64,000 bases of DNA from Tenacibaculum sp. AHE14PA (lineage in GTDB: Bacteria > Bacteroidota > Bacteroidia > Flavobacteriales > Flavobacteriaceae), in NCBI RefSeq assembly GCF_019278465.1, contig NZ_CP058983.1, positions 1,797,501 to 1,861,500 on the forward strand, given 5' to 3'. Below are positions 24,995 to 33,800 of this stretch, piece after piece (the stretch's first letter is position 1; each line of letters begins with the position of its first letter). A model generated the notes under the pieces. That model had not been told where the DNA came from, ran no database searches, and saw only the letters and a list, made by a program, of their open reading frames with translations. A program made the translations under genes and the position numbers.

Positions 24995-26077
24995 ATGGAA
25001 AACACAAAAGAGTTAAGAACCTGGTTAAACGACATGAAACTTGCGCACCCATTGGTAATCGCAGGACCTTGTAGTGCAGAAACTGAAGAACAAGTTTTAA
25101 AAATTGCTCACGAATTAAAAGATTCTGATGTAAATTATTTTCGTGCTGGAATTTGGAAACCAAGAACTAGACCCGGAAACTTTGAAGGTGTAGGTGCACT
25201 AGGCTTAAAATGGTTACAAAAAGTAAAGGCAGAAACAGGTATGAAAACCTGTACTGAAGTTGCAAATGCTGCACACGTAAAATTAGCTTTAGAGCACGAT
25301 ATCGATTTATTATGGATCGGAGCACGATCTACCGTTTCACCTTTTATCATGCAAGAAATTGCGGATGCTTTACAAGGAACAGATAAAATTGTTTTGGTTA
25401 AAAACCCTGTAAATCCCGATTTAGCCTTATGGTTAGGAGGAATTGAAAGATTATATACTGCCGGAATTAAAAATTTAGGGGCAATTCACAGAGGATTTTC
25501 TACTTACGAGAAATCAAAATACAGAAATATTCCTGAATGGCAATTGGCTATCGAATTTCAAAATAGGTTTCCTGATTTGCCTTTAATTTGCGATCCTTCG
25601 CATATTACGGGTAACAGAGATATGATTTTTGATGTTTCGCAAACTGCCTTAGATTTAAATTTTGATGGTTTAATGATTGAAACACATTTCGACCCTGAAA
25701 ATGCTTGGTCGGACGCTGCTCAGCAAGTAACGCCTGCTAAATTAAAGGATATTATGGAAGATTTAAAAATCCGTAAAGAAACCGAAACTGACTCTTCTTA
25801 CAGAGAATCTTTAAATAATTTAAGAGCTCAAATAAATGTTGTCGATGATCAGCTTATCGAAATGATGAGTAAAAGAATGAAGGTTGCTGATAAAATCGGA
25901 CTTTTAAAGAAAGAGAAAAATGTAGCCGTTTTACAATCTAGACGTTGGAATGAAATTTTAGGAAAAATGATTTTAGAAGGTGAAACAAGAGGTTTAAGTG
26001 AAGAATTTGTTTTAAAAATGTTTAAGGCAATTCACCAAGAATCTATCAATCATCAAGAAAAAATTATTAAAGGATAG
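24995..26077 (+). CDS. Bifunctional DAHP synthase / chorismate mutase (type II)
   Basis: A 360-residue fusion. Residues 1 to about 255 are a 3-deoxy-7-phosphoheptulonate synthase of the KDO8PS-like type (VIAGPCSAE, KPRTRPGNFEG, CDPSHITG), which catalyses the first step of the shikimate pathway. Residues about 265-355 are an AroQ chorismate mutase helix bundle (LRAQINVVDDQLIEMMSKRM). The fused mutase makes prephenate, the substrate of pheA and tyrA upstream, and may also mediate feedback. Placement at the operon end, under the Phe/Tyr attenuator, ties entry into the pathway to its last steps. Confidence 0.95.
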   Translation: MENTKELRTWLNDMKLAHPLVIAGPCSAETEEQVLKIAHELKDSDVNYFRAGIWKPRTRPGNFEGVGALGLKWLQKVKAETGMKTCTEVANAAHVKLALEHDIDLLWIGARSTVSPFIMQEIADALQGTDKIVLVKNPVNPDLALWLGGIERLYTAGIKNLGAIHRGFSTYEKSKYRNIPEWQLAIEFQNRFPDLPLICDPSHITGNRDMIFDVSQTALDLNFDGLMIETHFDPENAWSDAAQQVTPAKLKDIMEDLKIRKETETDSSYRESLNNLRAQINVVDDQLIEMMSKRMKVADKIGLLKKEKNVAVLQSRRWNEILGKMILEGETRGLSEEFVLKMFKAIHQESINHQEKIIKG

Positions 26078-26082
26078 TTTTA

Positions 26083-26177
26083 GGGCGTTACCACAAGGGT
26101 CAGGCTTTCGTTACTCGCTTTTTTTGCTTTTTAAACAAACAAAAAAGAGCTCAGACAAGTCACTCAATCCTTAACGC
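26083..26177. repeat. Dispersed GGGCGTTAC-type repeat, about 95 bp
   Basis: The element starts GGGCGTTACC, runs through an ACAAGGGTCAGGCTTTCG segment, and ends CCTTAACGC, so its ends are inverted (GCGTTA/TAACGC). I recognise the two ends as those of a short repeat found in many flavobacterial genomes between genes. It encodes no protein. It could be a MITE-like or REP-like element. Confidence 0.65.
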
Positions 26178-26212
26178 GTAACACTTTTTAACAACGTAAA
26201 TTTTTAATATGA

Positions 26213-26252
26213 AGAAGATCCTTTAGGCATAAAAAACCTAAAGGATCTTTTT
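26213..26252 (+). terminator. Terminator after the aromatic operon
   Basis: AGATCCTTTAGG and CCTAAAGGATCT form a perfect 12-bp stem with a nine-base loop, followed by T-rich sequence. Confidence 0.85.
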
Positions 26253-26312
26253 CTTATCACAACTTCATCGTTTTTTATAAATATTCTTTTGGATTCATAA
26301 TCTGATATTAAT

Positions 26313-26341
26313 GCGTCATTCTGAACTTATTTCAGAATCAC
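26313..26341. repeat. REP-like fragment (CATTCTGAAC type)
   Basis: GCGTCATTCTGAACTTATTTCAGAATC is a known-looking Bacteroidota dispersed repeat; TTCTGAA and TTCAGAA are its inverted arms. A degraded relative (CCTGAAACAAGTTCCGG) lies about 45 bp downstream. Confidence 0.55.
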
Positions 26342-26490
26342 ATCCATATAATAAACAATAAATTTTAACGAAAACCTGAAACAAGTTCCGGTTAAAGTAA
26401 AGTGAGTTATTATAAATTACATACAATCATTTTTTTTGTTATAAAATTGAAAATCAATAGAAGTGTCACCATTATTTTTTAAAAATTTCT

Positions 26491-26498
26491 CATCTTTG
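26491..26498 (+). promoter_or_regulatory. Possible -7 element of rsgA
   Basis: CATCTTTG differs from TAnnTTTG at one position and ends only four bases before the rsgA ATG. If used, the transcript would be leaderless or nearly so. Confidence 0.35.
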
Positions 26499-26502
26499 CA
26501 AT

Positions 26503-27468
26503 ATGACAGGAACGGTATATAAATCTACAGGAAGTTGGTATTTAGTTAAGAGTGAACAGGTTTTATACAAATGCCGTATTAAAGGTAAATTTCGTTTAAA
26601 AGGCATTAAAAGTACGAACCCTATTGCTGTTGGCGACAAGGTAGATTTTGATCTTGAAACCAAAAACAATGAAGAAACCGGTGTAATTACCAATATTTAC
26701 GAACGTGATAACTTTATTGTTCGTAAATCTGTTAACCTATCAAAGCAAACCCATATTATTGCTTCTAACATCGATCAGGTTTTCTTATTAATTACCATTA
26801 ACAACCCTCCTACTTTTACCACTTTTATTGATCGTTTTTTGGTATCAACAAGAGCTTATCGAATCGATACTATTTTAGTTTTTAACAAAATAGATTCTTA
26901 CGAAATAGAAGAACGTGGAGAGATTTTATACTTAAAAGATATTTACGAAACTATCGGTTATAAATGTATAGAAGTATCTGCTAAAGAAAACACAAATGTT
27001 GATCTGATTAAAAAAATGATGCTCGAAAAAACATCTATGTTTGTTGGGCATTCGGGAGTCGGAAAAACAACTTTAGTAAATGCTATTGATGCTTCTTTAA
27101 ATTTAAAAACCAAAGAAATTTCTGATCAACATAATCAAGGAAAACACACCACTACATTTGCTGAAATGTTCGATTTAAATCTCGAAAACTCACAAGATGC
27201 AAGAATTATTGATACGCCAGGTATTAAAGGTTTTGGTGTTGTTGATATTGATAAAGAAGAATTAGGTGATTATTTTCCTGAGTTTTTTGCGTTAAAGCAA
27301 GATTGTAAATTCAATAATTGTATTCACGTAAACGAGCCAAAATGTGCTGTAAAAGATGCTTTAGAAGAAGATACTGTTTCATGGTCTCGCTATAAAAGTT
27401 ATTTGCAAATTTTAGAAGGAGAAGAAGAACATTATCGTACTGATATTTGGGAAAAAGATCAAGAATAA
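26503..27468 (+). CDS. rsgA: Ribosome small subunit-dependent GTPase A
   Basis: A 321-residue circularly permuted GTPase that assists late maturation of the 30S subunit. An OB-fold N-terminus is followed by the G4-like FNKIDSY, then the P-loop GHSGVGKTTLVNAI (about residues 181-194), then DTPGIKGFG. The C-terminus carries the zinc knuckle CKFNNCIHVNEPKC, with Cys, Cys, His and Cys as ligands. It heads a tight cluster; dtd starts on the very next base after its stop codon. Confidence 0.96.
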   Translation: MTGTVYKSTGSWYLVKSEQVLYKCRIKGKFRLKGIKSTNPIAVGDKVDFDLETKNNEETGVITNIYERDNFIVRKSVNLSKQTHIIASNIDQVFLLITINNPPTFTTFIDRFLVSTRAYRIDTILVFNKIDSYEIEERGEILYLKDIYETIGYKCIEVSAKENTNVDLIKKMMLEKTSMFVGHSGVGKTTLVNAIDASLNLKTKEISDQHNQGKHTTTFAEMFDLNLENSQDARIIDTPGIKGFGVVDIDKEELGDYFPEFFALKQDCKFNNCIHVNEPKCAVKDALEEDTVSWSRYKSYLQILEGEEEHYRTDIWEKDQE

Positions 27469-27921
27469 ATGAAAGCAGTTATTCAAAGAGTATCTAAAGC
27501 AAACGTAACTATTGAAGGTGTAAAAGTTGCCGATATTAAAAGCGGACTACTTATTCTTATAGGTATTACGAATGAGGATGCGAAAGAAGATATTGATTGG
27601 TTATCTAAAAAGATAAACAATCTTCGTATTTTTAATGATGCTAATGGCGTTATGAATAAATCGTTAATTGATAGCTTAGGTGATGCTATTATTGTAAGTC
27701 AATTTACTTTACAAGCTTCTACTAAAAAAGGCAATCGCCCAAGCTATATAAAAGCTGCAAAACCAGAAATTGCAATACCTTTATATAAAGAATTCATACA
27801 TCAGTTTGAAAAAAATTTAGGTAAAAAAGTACAAACAGGTGAGTTTGGTGCCGATATGAAAGTTGAATTATTAAACGATGGTCCTGTTACTATTATTATC
27901 GATACTAAAGACAAGGTGTAA
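27469..27921 (+). CDS. dtd: D-aminoacyl-tRNA deacylase
   Basis: A 150-residue editing enzyme that hydrolyses D-amino acids from tRNA. SQFTLQAST and NDGPVTIIID contain the two diagnostic DTD motifs (SQFTL and NxGPVT), which form the active site across the dimer. Length is typical. It directly abuts rsgA, so the two are surely co-translated. Confidence 0.96.
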   Translation: MKAVIQRVSKANVTIEGVKVADIKSGLLILIGITNEDAKEDIDWLSKKINNLRIFNDANGVMNKSLIDSLGDAIIVSQFTLQASTKKGNRPSYIKAAKPEIAIPLYKEFIHQFEKNLGKKVQTGEFGADMKVELLNDGPVTIIIDTKDKV

Positions 27922-27923
27922 AA

Positions 27924-28577
27924 ATGTTGATTATGAAATTTATCAACGTACATACGCATCATAAATCTAATGACAATTCAACGATATCAATTTTAAATTG
28001 TGAGCCCAAATCAATAGATTTTAGCATTCCTTTTTCTATCGGAATTCATCCATGGAATATTAATGAGGAAAAAATTGATCCTGAAATTAATTTTATCGAA
28101 CAACAATTACAACTTAAAAACTGTTTTGCTATTGGCGAATGTGGTTTAGATAAGTTATGTAAAACGGATTATGAACTTCAATTAACCATTTTTAAAAAAC
28201 AGGTTCATTTATCAGAAAAATATCAAAAACCATTAATCATACATTGTGTAAAATCATTTGAAGAGATATTTCATTTAAAAAAGACACTAAAACCTCAACA
28301 AAAATGGATTATCCATGGTTTTAACAAAAACGGTCAAGTAGCTTTATCTCTTATAAAAAATGGTTGTTATGTATCCTTCGGAAAAGCATTAACTACTGTT
28401 ACTAAATTGCAAAAAACTTTTAAAGAGATTTCTTTAGATGCTGTTTTTTTAGAAACTGATTCCGATGAAATTGATATTATTTCTATTTACCAAAAAGCAG
28501 CTTCAATAAAAGAGCTAAAAGTTGAAGAATTAACAAGAAAAATACATCAAAATTTTAATACAATATTTATAAAATGA
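27924..28577 (+). CDS. TatD family metal-dependent hydrolase
   Basis: A 217-residue TIM-barrel hydrolase, shorter than E. coli TatD (about 260). The metal-binding HTHH near the N-terminus, AIGECGLDKL, IIHCVKS, IHGFN and FLETDSDE are the ordered TatD motifs. The family acts as 3'-5' exonuclease or D-tyrosyl-related hydrolase; the substrate here is open. The start may be 27924 or the ATG three codons later. Its stop overlaps tcdA as ATGA. Confidence 0.85.
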   Translation: MLIMKFINVHTHHKSNDNSTISILNCEPKSIDFSIPFSIGIHPWNINEEKIDPEINFIEQQLQLKNCFAIGECGLDKLCKTDYELQLTIFKKQVHLSEKYQKPLIIHCVKSFEEIFHLKKTLKPQQKWIIHGFNKNGQVALSLIKNGCYVSFGKALTTVTKLQKTFKEISLDAVFLETDSDEIDIISIYQKAASIKELKVEELTRKIHQNFNTIFIK

Positions 28578-29290
28578 GTTGGTTAGAGAGAACGGAATTA
28601 TTAGTTCAGAAAGAAGGTATTGAAAAGCTTCATAATGCAAATATTTTAATTGTTGGCTTGGGTGGTGTTGGTTCTTTTGCTGCAGAATTTATAGCAAGAG
28701 CTGGTGTTGGTAAAATGACAATTGTAGATGGTGATGCTTTTGATGAAACAAATATAAACAGGCAACTTCCCGCCTTAAAAAGCACCATTGGTAAATCGAA
28801 AACTGCTTTAGTAGCTGAAAGAATTAAAGATATAAACCCTGAAATAGAACTAAAGGTATTGGAGGAGTTTTTATCACCAGACAGGGCTTTTGAAATAATC
28901 AACAAGGAATACGATTATGTTTTAGATTGTATTGATAGTATTACACCTAAAATTAATTTAATTGTTGCGGCTAGAAGAAAAAAAGTAAAACTAATAAGCT
29001 CCATGGGTGCCGGTGGAAAGTTAGACGCAAGCAAGGTGGTTATTAAAGATATTAGCAAAACTAAGAACTGTAAAATGGCGCGCGCACTAAAAAAGAGGTT
29101 AAAAGAACTAAATGTTAACAAAGGTGTAATGGCTGTTTATTCTGAAGAAGTTCAAATACCTGAAAGTTTACAACTTACAAACGGTACAAATTTTAAAAAA
29201 TCTTTTTACGGAACCATTAGTTATATGCCTGCTGCTTTTGGTTTACAAGCAAGTTCGTTTGTTATAAATAAAATCTTAACAAAAAAATAA
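28574..29290 (+). CDS. tcdA: tRNA threonylcarbamoyladenosine dehydratase
   Basis: A 238-residue E1-like enzyme that cyclises t6A to ct6A at position 37 of ANN-decoding tRNAs using ATP. GLGGVGSFAAEFIARAGVG is the nucleotide-binding loop, followed by DETNINRQLPAL and DCIDSITPK, all typical of TcdA/ThiF. It overlaps the preceding TatD gene by four bases. It closes the rsgA cluster, which is entirely concerned with translation and tRNA quality apart from the TatD enzyme. Confidence 0.92.
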   Translation: MSWLERTELLVQKEGIEKLHNANILIVGLGGVGSFAAEFIARAGVGKMTIVDGDAFDETNINRQLPALKSTIGKSKTALVAERIKDINPEIELKVLEEFLSPDRAFEIINKEYDYVLDCIDSITPKINLIVAARRKKVKLISSMGAGGKLDASKVVIKDISKTKNCKMARALKKRLKELNVNKGVMAVYSEEVQIPESLQLTNGTNFKKSFYGTISYMPAAFGLQASSFVINKILTKK

Positions 29291-29314
29291 CTTCCACGGA
29301 AACTATTTTTTAAT

Positions 29315-29322
29315 TACATTTG
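29315..29322 (+). promoter_or_regulatory. Promoter -7 element of the YceI gene
   Basis: TACATTTG, an exact TAnnTTTG match, 36 bp upstream of the start. Confidence 0.55.
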
Positions 29323-29357
29323 TTGTCAATAAAATCAATAATTAAAAATCAATCATA

Positions 29358-30002
29358 ATGAAAAAATCAATTTTAGCCATTGCTCTTATAGCAATTACTG
29401 CTGTTTCTTGTAAATCAGAAAAAAATAAAGTAACTGCTAACGAAGAAGTTAAAGACGTTAAGAAAGTAGAAAATGTAATTAATTCTTACAAAGCAAACGT
29501 TGCTAAATCTACTGTTACTTGGAAAGGAAACAAACCAACAGGTTCTCATAACGGAGTTGTTAGTATCGAAAAAGGTTTATTTGATATTAAAGACGGTGTT
29601 CTTAATTCAGGTGAGTTTGTTATTGACATGAACTCTATTTCTTGTTTAGATTTAGAAGCTGGTAACGGTAAAGAAAAATTAGAAGGGCATTTAAAAAATG
29701 CTGATTTTTTCGATGTTGAGAAGTTTCCTACTGCTAAATTTGTAGTTGCTAGTTCAGAAACAAAAGATGGTAAATTACATGTAACTGGTAATTTAACACT
29801 TAGAGGAACTACAAAAAGCATTACAATTCCTGCAACAGTAACTGAAAACGAAGGTACTGCTACTTTTAAAAGTGATGTTTTTAGTATTGACAGAACTGAT
29901 TTTGGAGTAACTTATAGTTCTAAAAAGTTTGACGCTGCTTTAAAAGATAAATTCATTAACGACTTAATGGAACTTTCTTTTGATATTAAAGCTCAAAAAT
30001 AA
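29358..30002 (+). CDS. YceI-like lipoprotein
   Basis: A 214-residue lipoprotein with signal ending in TAVSC. The mature region has STVTWKGNKPTGSHNGVVS, HLKNADFFDVEKFPTAKF and the C-terminal GVTYSSKKFDAALKDKF, all typical of the YceI lipocalin-like fold that binds polyisoprenoids in related proteins. The native ligand is unknown. It has its own promoter element and a bidirectional terminator facing lipB. Confidence 0.93.
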   Translation: MKKSILAIALIAITAVSCKSEKNKVTANEEVKDVKKVENVINSYKANVAKSTVTWKGNKPTGSHNGVVSIEKGLFDIKDGVLNSGEFVIDMNSISCLDLEAGNGKEKLEGHLKNADFFDVEKFPTAKFVVASSETKDGKLHVTGNLTLRGTTKSITIPATVTENEGTATFKSDVFSIDRTDFGVTYSSKKFDAALKDKFINDLMELSFDIKAQK

Positions 30003-30018
30003 TTTTAGAATTCCACAT

Positions 30019-30052
30019 AAAAAAAGGGTTGACAATGTCAACCCTTTTTTTA
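30019..30052. terminator. Bidirectional terminator between the YceI gene and lipB
   Basis: AAGGGTTGACA and TGTCAACCCTT form a perfect stem between an A-run and a T-run. The T-run overlaps the lipB stop codon. Confidence 0.9.
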
Positions 30053-30754
30053 TGCTTTAATATATTCTTCAACCTCGAAGAGTGTTTTAAAATGTTTTAA
30101 TATTTTTTCTTTTACTTCTTCTTCTGATATTTTTTTACCGAGTTCAACTTCCATCGAAGTAACCGCTTTACCTCTAATTCCACAAGGTATAATATTATCG
30201 AAATATCCTAAGTTCACATTTACATTTAAAGCAAAACCATGCATGGTAACCCACCTACTTGCACGAATTCCCATAGCGCAAATTTTTCTAGCAAATGGTG
30301 TTCCAACTCCAAGCCAAACTCCCGTTTCACCTTCACTACGTTCCCCTTTCAAGCCATATTCTGCTATTGTTAATATAATTGCTTCTTCTAGTAAACGTAA
30401 GTATTTATGTATGTCTGTAAAGAAATTCTCAAGATCAATAATAGGATAACCTACTATTTGCCCGGGACCGTGATATGTTATATCTCCTCCCCTATTAATT
30501 TTATAAAAAGTAGCGTTTTTTTCTTTTAACCCTTCTTCATTTAACAATAAATTACTCATATCGCCAGACTTACCTAATGTATAAACATGCGGATGTTCTA
30601 CTAACAAAAAATGATTTGGTGTTATAATTCCATCAACATTATTTCTTTTTTGCCTTTTTAAAGAAACAATTTCATCTAACAGCTGAGCCTGATAATCCCA
30701 AGTATCTTTATAATCTTTTTGGCCTAAATCACTGACTCTTATTTTTTTATTCAT
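30050..30754 (-). CDS. lipB: Octanoyltransferase (lipoate biosynthesis)
   Basis: A 234-residue enzyme that transfers octanoyl groups from acyl carrier protein to lipoyl domains. GGDITYHGPGQIVGYPIIDL is the family's conserved core, MHGFALNVN follows, and PCGIRGKAVTSM supplies the catalytic Cys with its Lys partner. I start at ATG 30754; a start six codons upstream would lie at or before the likely transcription start from the TACCTTTG element at 30778-30785. Confidence 0.95.
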   Translation of the reverse strand: MNKKIRVSDLGQKDYKDTWDYQAQLLDEIVSLKRQKRNNVDGIITPNHFLLVEHPHVYTLGKSGDMSNLLLNEEGLKEKNATFYKINRGGDITYHGPGQIVGYPIIDLENFFTDIHKYLRLLEEAIILTIAEYGLKGERSEGETGVWLGVGTPFARKICAMGIRASRWVTMHGFALNVNVNLGYFDNIIPCGIRGKAVTSMEVELGKKISEEEVKEKILKHFKTLFEVEEYIKA

Positions 30755-30777
30755 AAATTTGTATATAAACAAGTCCC

Positions 30778-30785
30778 CAAAGGTA
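30778..30785 (-). promoter_or_regulatory. Promoter -7 element of lipB
   Basis: The minus strand reads TACCTTTG, an exact TAnnTTTG match, 24 bp upstream of the ATG at 30754. Confidence 0.55.
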
Positions 30786-30835
30786 GGGAAAATTAGCTTT
30801 AAGCTGTTATATTCATACCGATTAACTAAATAATT

Positions 30836-33800
30836 ATGATTAAAAAAACCACACTTTTAGTAGTATTATTTTTCACTTTTTTTGCTAGTAATTCATTCTC
30901 TCAAAATTATTGGAATAGCACCGCTCAAAAAGTCAGTTCTTTTCAAAAGAACGAAATTCTTGCTAGAGACGACAACCCTGAAAAATATGCTTTAGCATCT
31001 TTAAACTTAGATGGCTTTAAAAATCATTTAGTTAATTTAAAATCAAAAAGTAGTAAAAACATAATTACACTTCCTAATTCTAAAGGAGTGTTAAAGCGTT
31101 TTTTAATTCAAGAAACATCATATTTAGCGCCTAGATTAGCTGCAAAATTCCCGATGATTAAATCATATTCTGCTCAAGGAATTGATGATCCTACTGCAGT
31201 TGCTAAAATTAGTATTGGTACCAATGGTTTTCATGCGTTAATTCATTCAGGAAAAGAAAGCACCATATATATAGACCCGTTTACGAAAGATCAAAAACAA
31301 TATCTTGTTTATAAGCGAGAAGATTTAATTTCTACTAAAAATGATTTTTCTTGTGAAATTAAAACATCTGCTAATAAAATAGTCGCATCAACAAACTTAA
31401 AAAGAAATGCAAACGACGGTCAATTAAGAACTTTTAGAATTGCAATTGCAGCTACTGGTGAATACTCACAGTTTCATATCAATAGGGAAGGTGTACCAAA
31501 TACAGCGACTGACGCTGTAAAAAAAGCAACCGTTTTATCTGCTATGAATACAACTATAACCAGAGTAAACGCTGTTTACGAAAAAGATTTAGCTGTTAGG
31601 ATGATTATTGTAAACGACAACGATAAATTAATATTTTTAGATGCTGCTACGGATGATTTAACAAATGATAACTCTGATGATTTAATTGATGAAAGTCAGG
31701 AAAAATGTGATAATATAATTGGTAATCCTAACTATGATATTGGCCACACATTTAGTACTGGTGGTGGTGGATTAGCATCATTAGGCTCTGTATGTGTTAC
31801 TGGAGCTAAGGCTAGTGGTATTACCGGAAGAGGGCAACCTATTGACGACCCTTTTGATATTGATTATGTAGCGCATGAAATCGGACATCAATTCGGAGCA
31901 ACACATACATTTAATGGAACAGCAGGTAATTGTGGTGGTAATATCGGTGCTACCTCTGTAGAACCTGGAAGTGGTACAACTATAATGGCATATGCAGGTA
32001 TTTGTTCACCACAAAACGTACAAAACAATAGTGATGATTATTTTCACGCGGTAAGCATTGCTCAAATGTGGGCACACATACAAAACAGAGGTAATTGTGC
32101 TACTCAAACAGATACCAATAATGATGCTCCTGTTGCTAATGCTGGTGCAAACTTTAGTATTCCAAAATCTACTCCCTTTATATTAAAAGCTACAGCTACA
32201 GATGTTCAAGGATTGGCTAGTTTAACATACAACTGGGAACAGATAGATACAGAGTCTGCTAGTATTCCTTTAGAGTCTACAAGTACAGCAGGACCTGCGT
32301 TTAGATCTTTACCTTCAAGCATATCACCTGATAGATATATGCCTTCTTTAATAACTGTTACGGGAAGTGGTAGTACCACTCCTGTAAACCTGTCGACATG
32401 GGAATCTCTTCCTTCTGTTGCAAGGGAGTTAAAGTTTGCACTTACTGTTAGAGATAATAATGCTGGTGGTGGTAATTCTGATAGAGATGATATGAAGGTT
32501 ACAGTAACAAACGCTGAAGCTTTCACAGTTACCGCACCCAATACTAATGTTACTTGGGGTATTGGCTCTTCGCAAAGAATAACTTGGAATCAAGGAACAA
32601 CAAACCAATCTCCTATAAACTGTAGCATTGTTAACATTAGACTTTCTACCGATGGCGGAGTAACTTTCCCTATTTTATTAAAAGAAAACATAGCAAATGA
32701 TGGCTCTGAAGATATTACCATACCAAATAACCCAACAACTACTGCGCGTATACTTGTAGAAGCTGCTGATAATATTTTTTATAACGTAAATACAACCAAT
32801 TTTACAATTAATGATGCAGGACCTACATTTTTAGTATCAAATGAAACCAATCAACAAACAGTTTGTAATACTGGAGGTAACACTGCTGAATATACATTAA
32901 ACTTTCAGTTTATTAATGGTTTTTCTGAAACGACTACTTTATCTGCTACAAACCTACCTACAGGGTCTAATGCTATTTTTACTCCTACTACTATTAGTAC
33001 TGACGGAAATGTTGTTATGACTATTAACAACCTAGACGGAACAGCTCAACAAGAATACACTGTGGTTGTAAATGCTGAATCTACTACTGTTACGCAAACA
33101 GTCAATGCCGCCTTAAAAATAATTGGAACCGATTTTTCTACAATATCTTTATCAACTCCTACAAATACTGCTACAGACATAAGTGTGAATCCTAGTTTTG
33201 AATGGGTAGCCGATGCGAATGCTACTTCTTATAATATTGAGGTTGCTACAGATGCTAGTTTTACATCAACCGTAATTAACGAAACAGTAACAACTAACAC
33301 CTATATTCCTTCAACACCTTTAAGCGGTATTACAAAATACTTTTGGCGAGTAAAACCTATAAATGAGTGTGGCGAAGGTGCTTACTCTGCTACCAATGAA
33401 TTTACAACAGAAACACCCTCTTATTGTTCTTCTACATTTACGGATGAAGCAAATGGCGCAGAGCACATAACAAATGTAACTTTTAATAGTATTAATAATA
33501 ATTCTGGAAATGATACTGTAGATGGTTATGAAGATTTTACTTCTATATCTACAGCTGTTAAAAGAACCCAAAGTCACCAAGTTAATGTTACATTTAACAC
33601 CGCTGGTTATCAAGATCATTGTTATGTTTTTATTGACTGGAACCAAGATTATAATTTCGATAATGATACAGAAAGATATGATTTAGGTAACAAATTAGAA
33701 GATGTTGCCACCGCAGCCTTAAACATAACAGTTCCTGATGATGCTGTGCTGGGGGAAACTCGTATGAGGGTTATTATTGAATATTACCAAGATGGTGCTC

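Larger units (their letters stand above)
26078..26502. other. Repeat-rich intergenic region (425 bp)
   Basis: It contains the 95-bp GGGCGTTAC repeat, a strong terminator, a second REP-like fragment, and at its end a -7-like element four bases before rsgA. No gene is visible. The concentration of repeats suggests a spot that tolerates insertions between two operons. Confidence 0.75.

Noticed and set aside
33320..33646. Minus-strand 108-residue frame within the metalloprotease gene
   Set aside because: Antisense to a GEVED domain region, with no signal, domain or start context.
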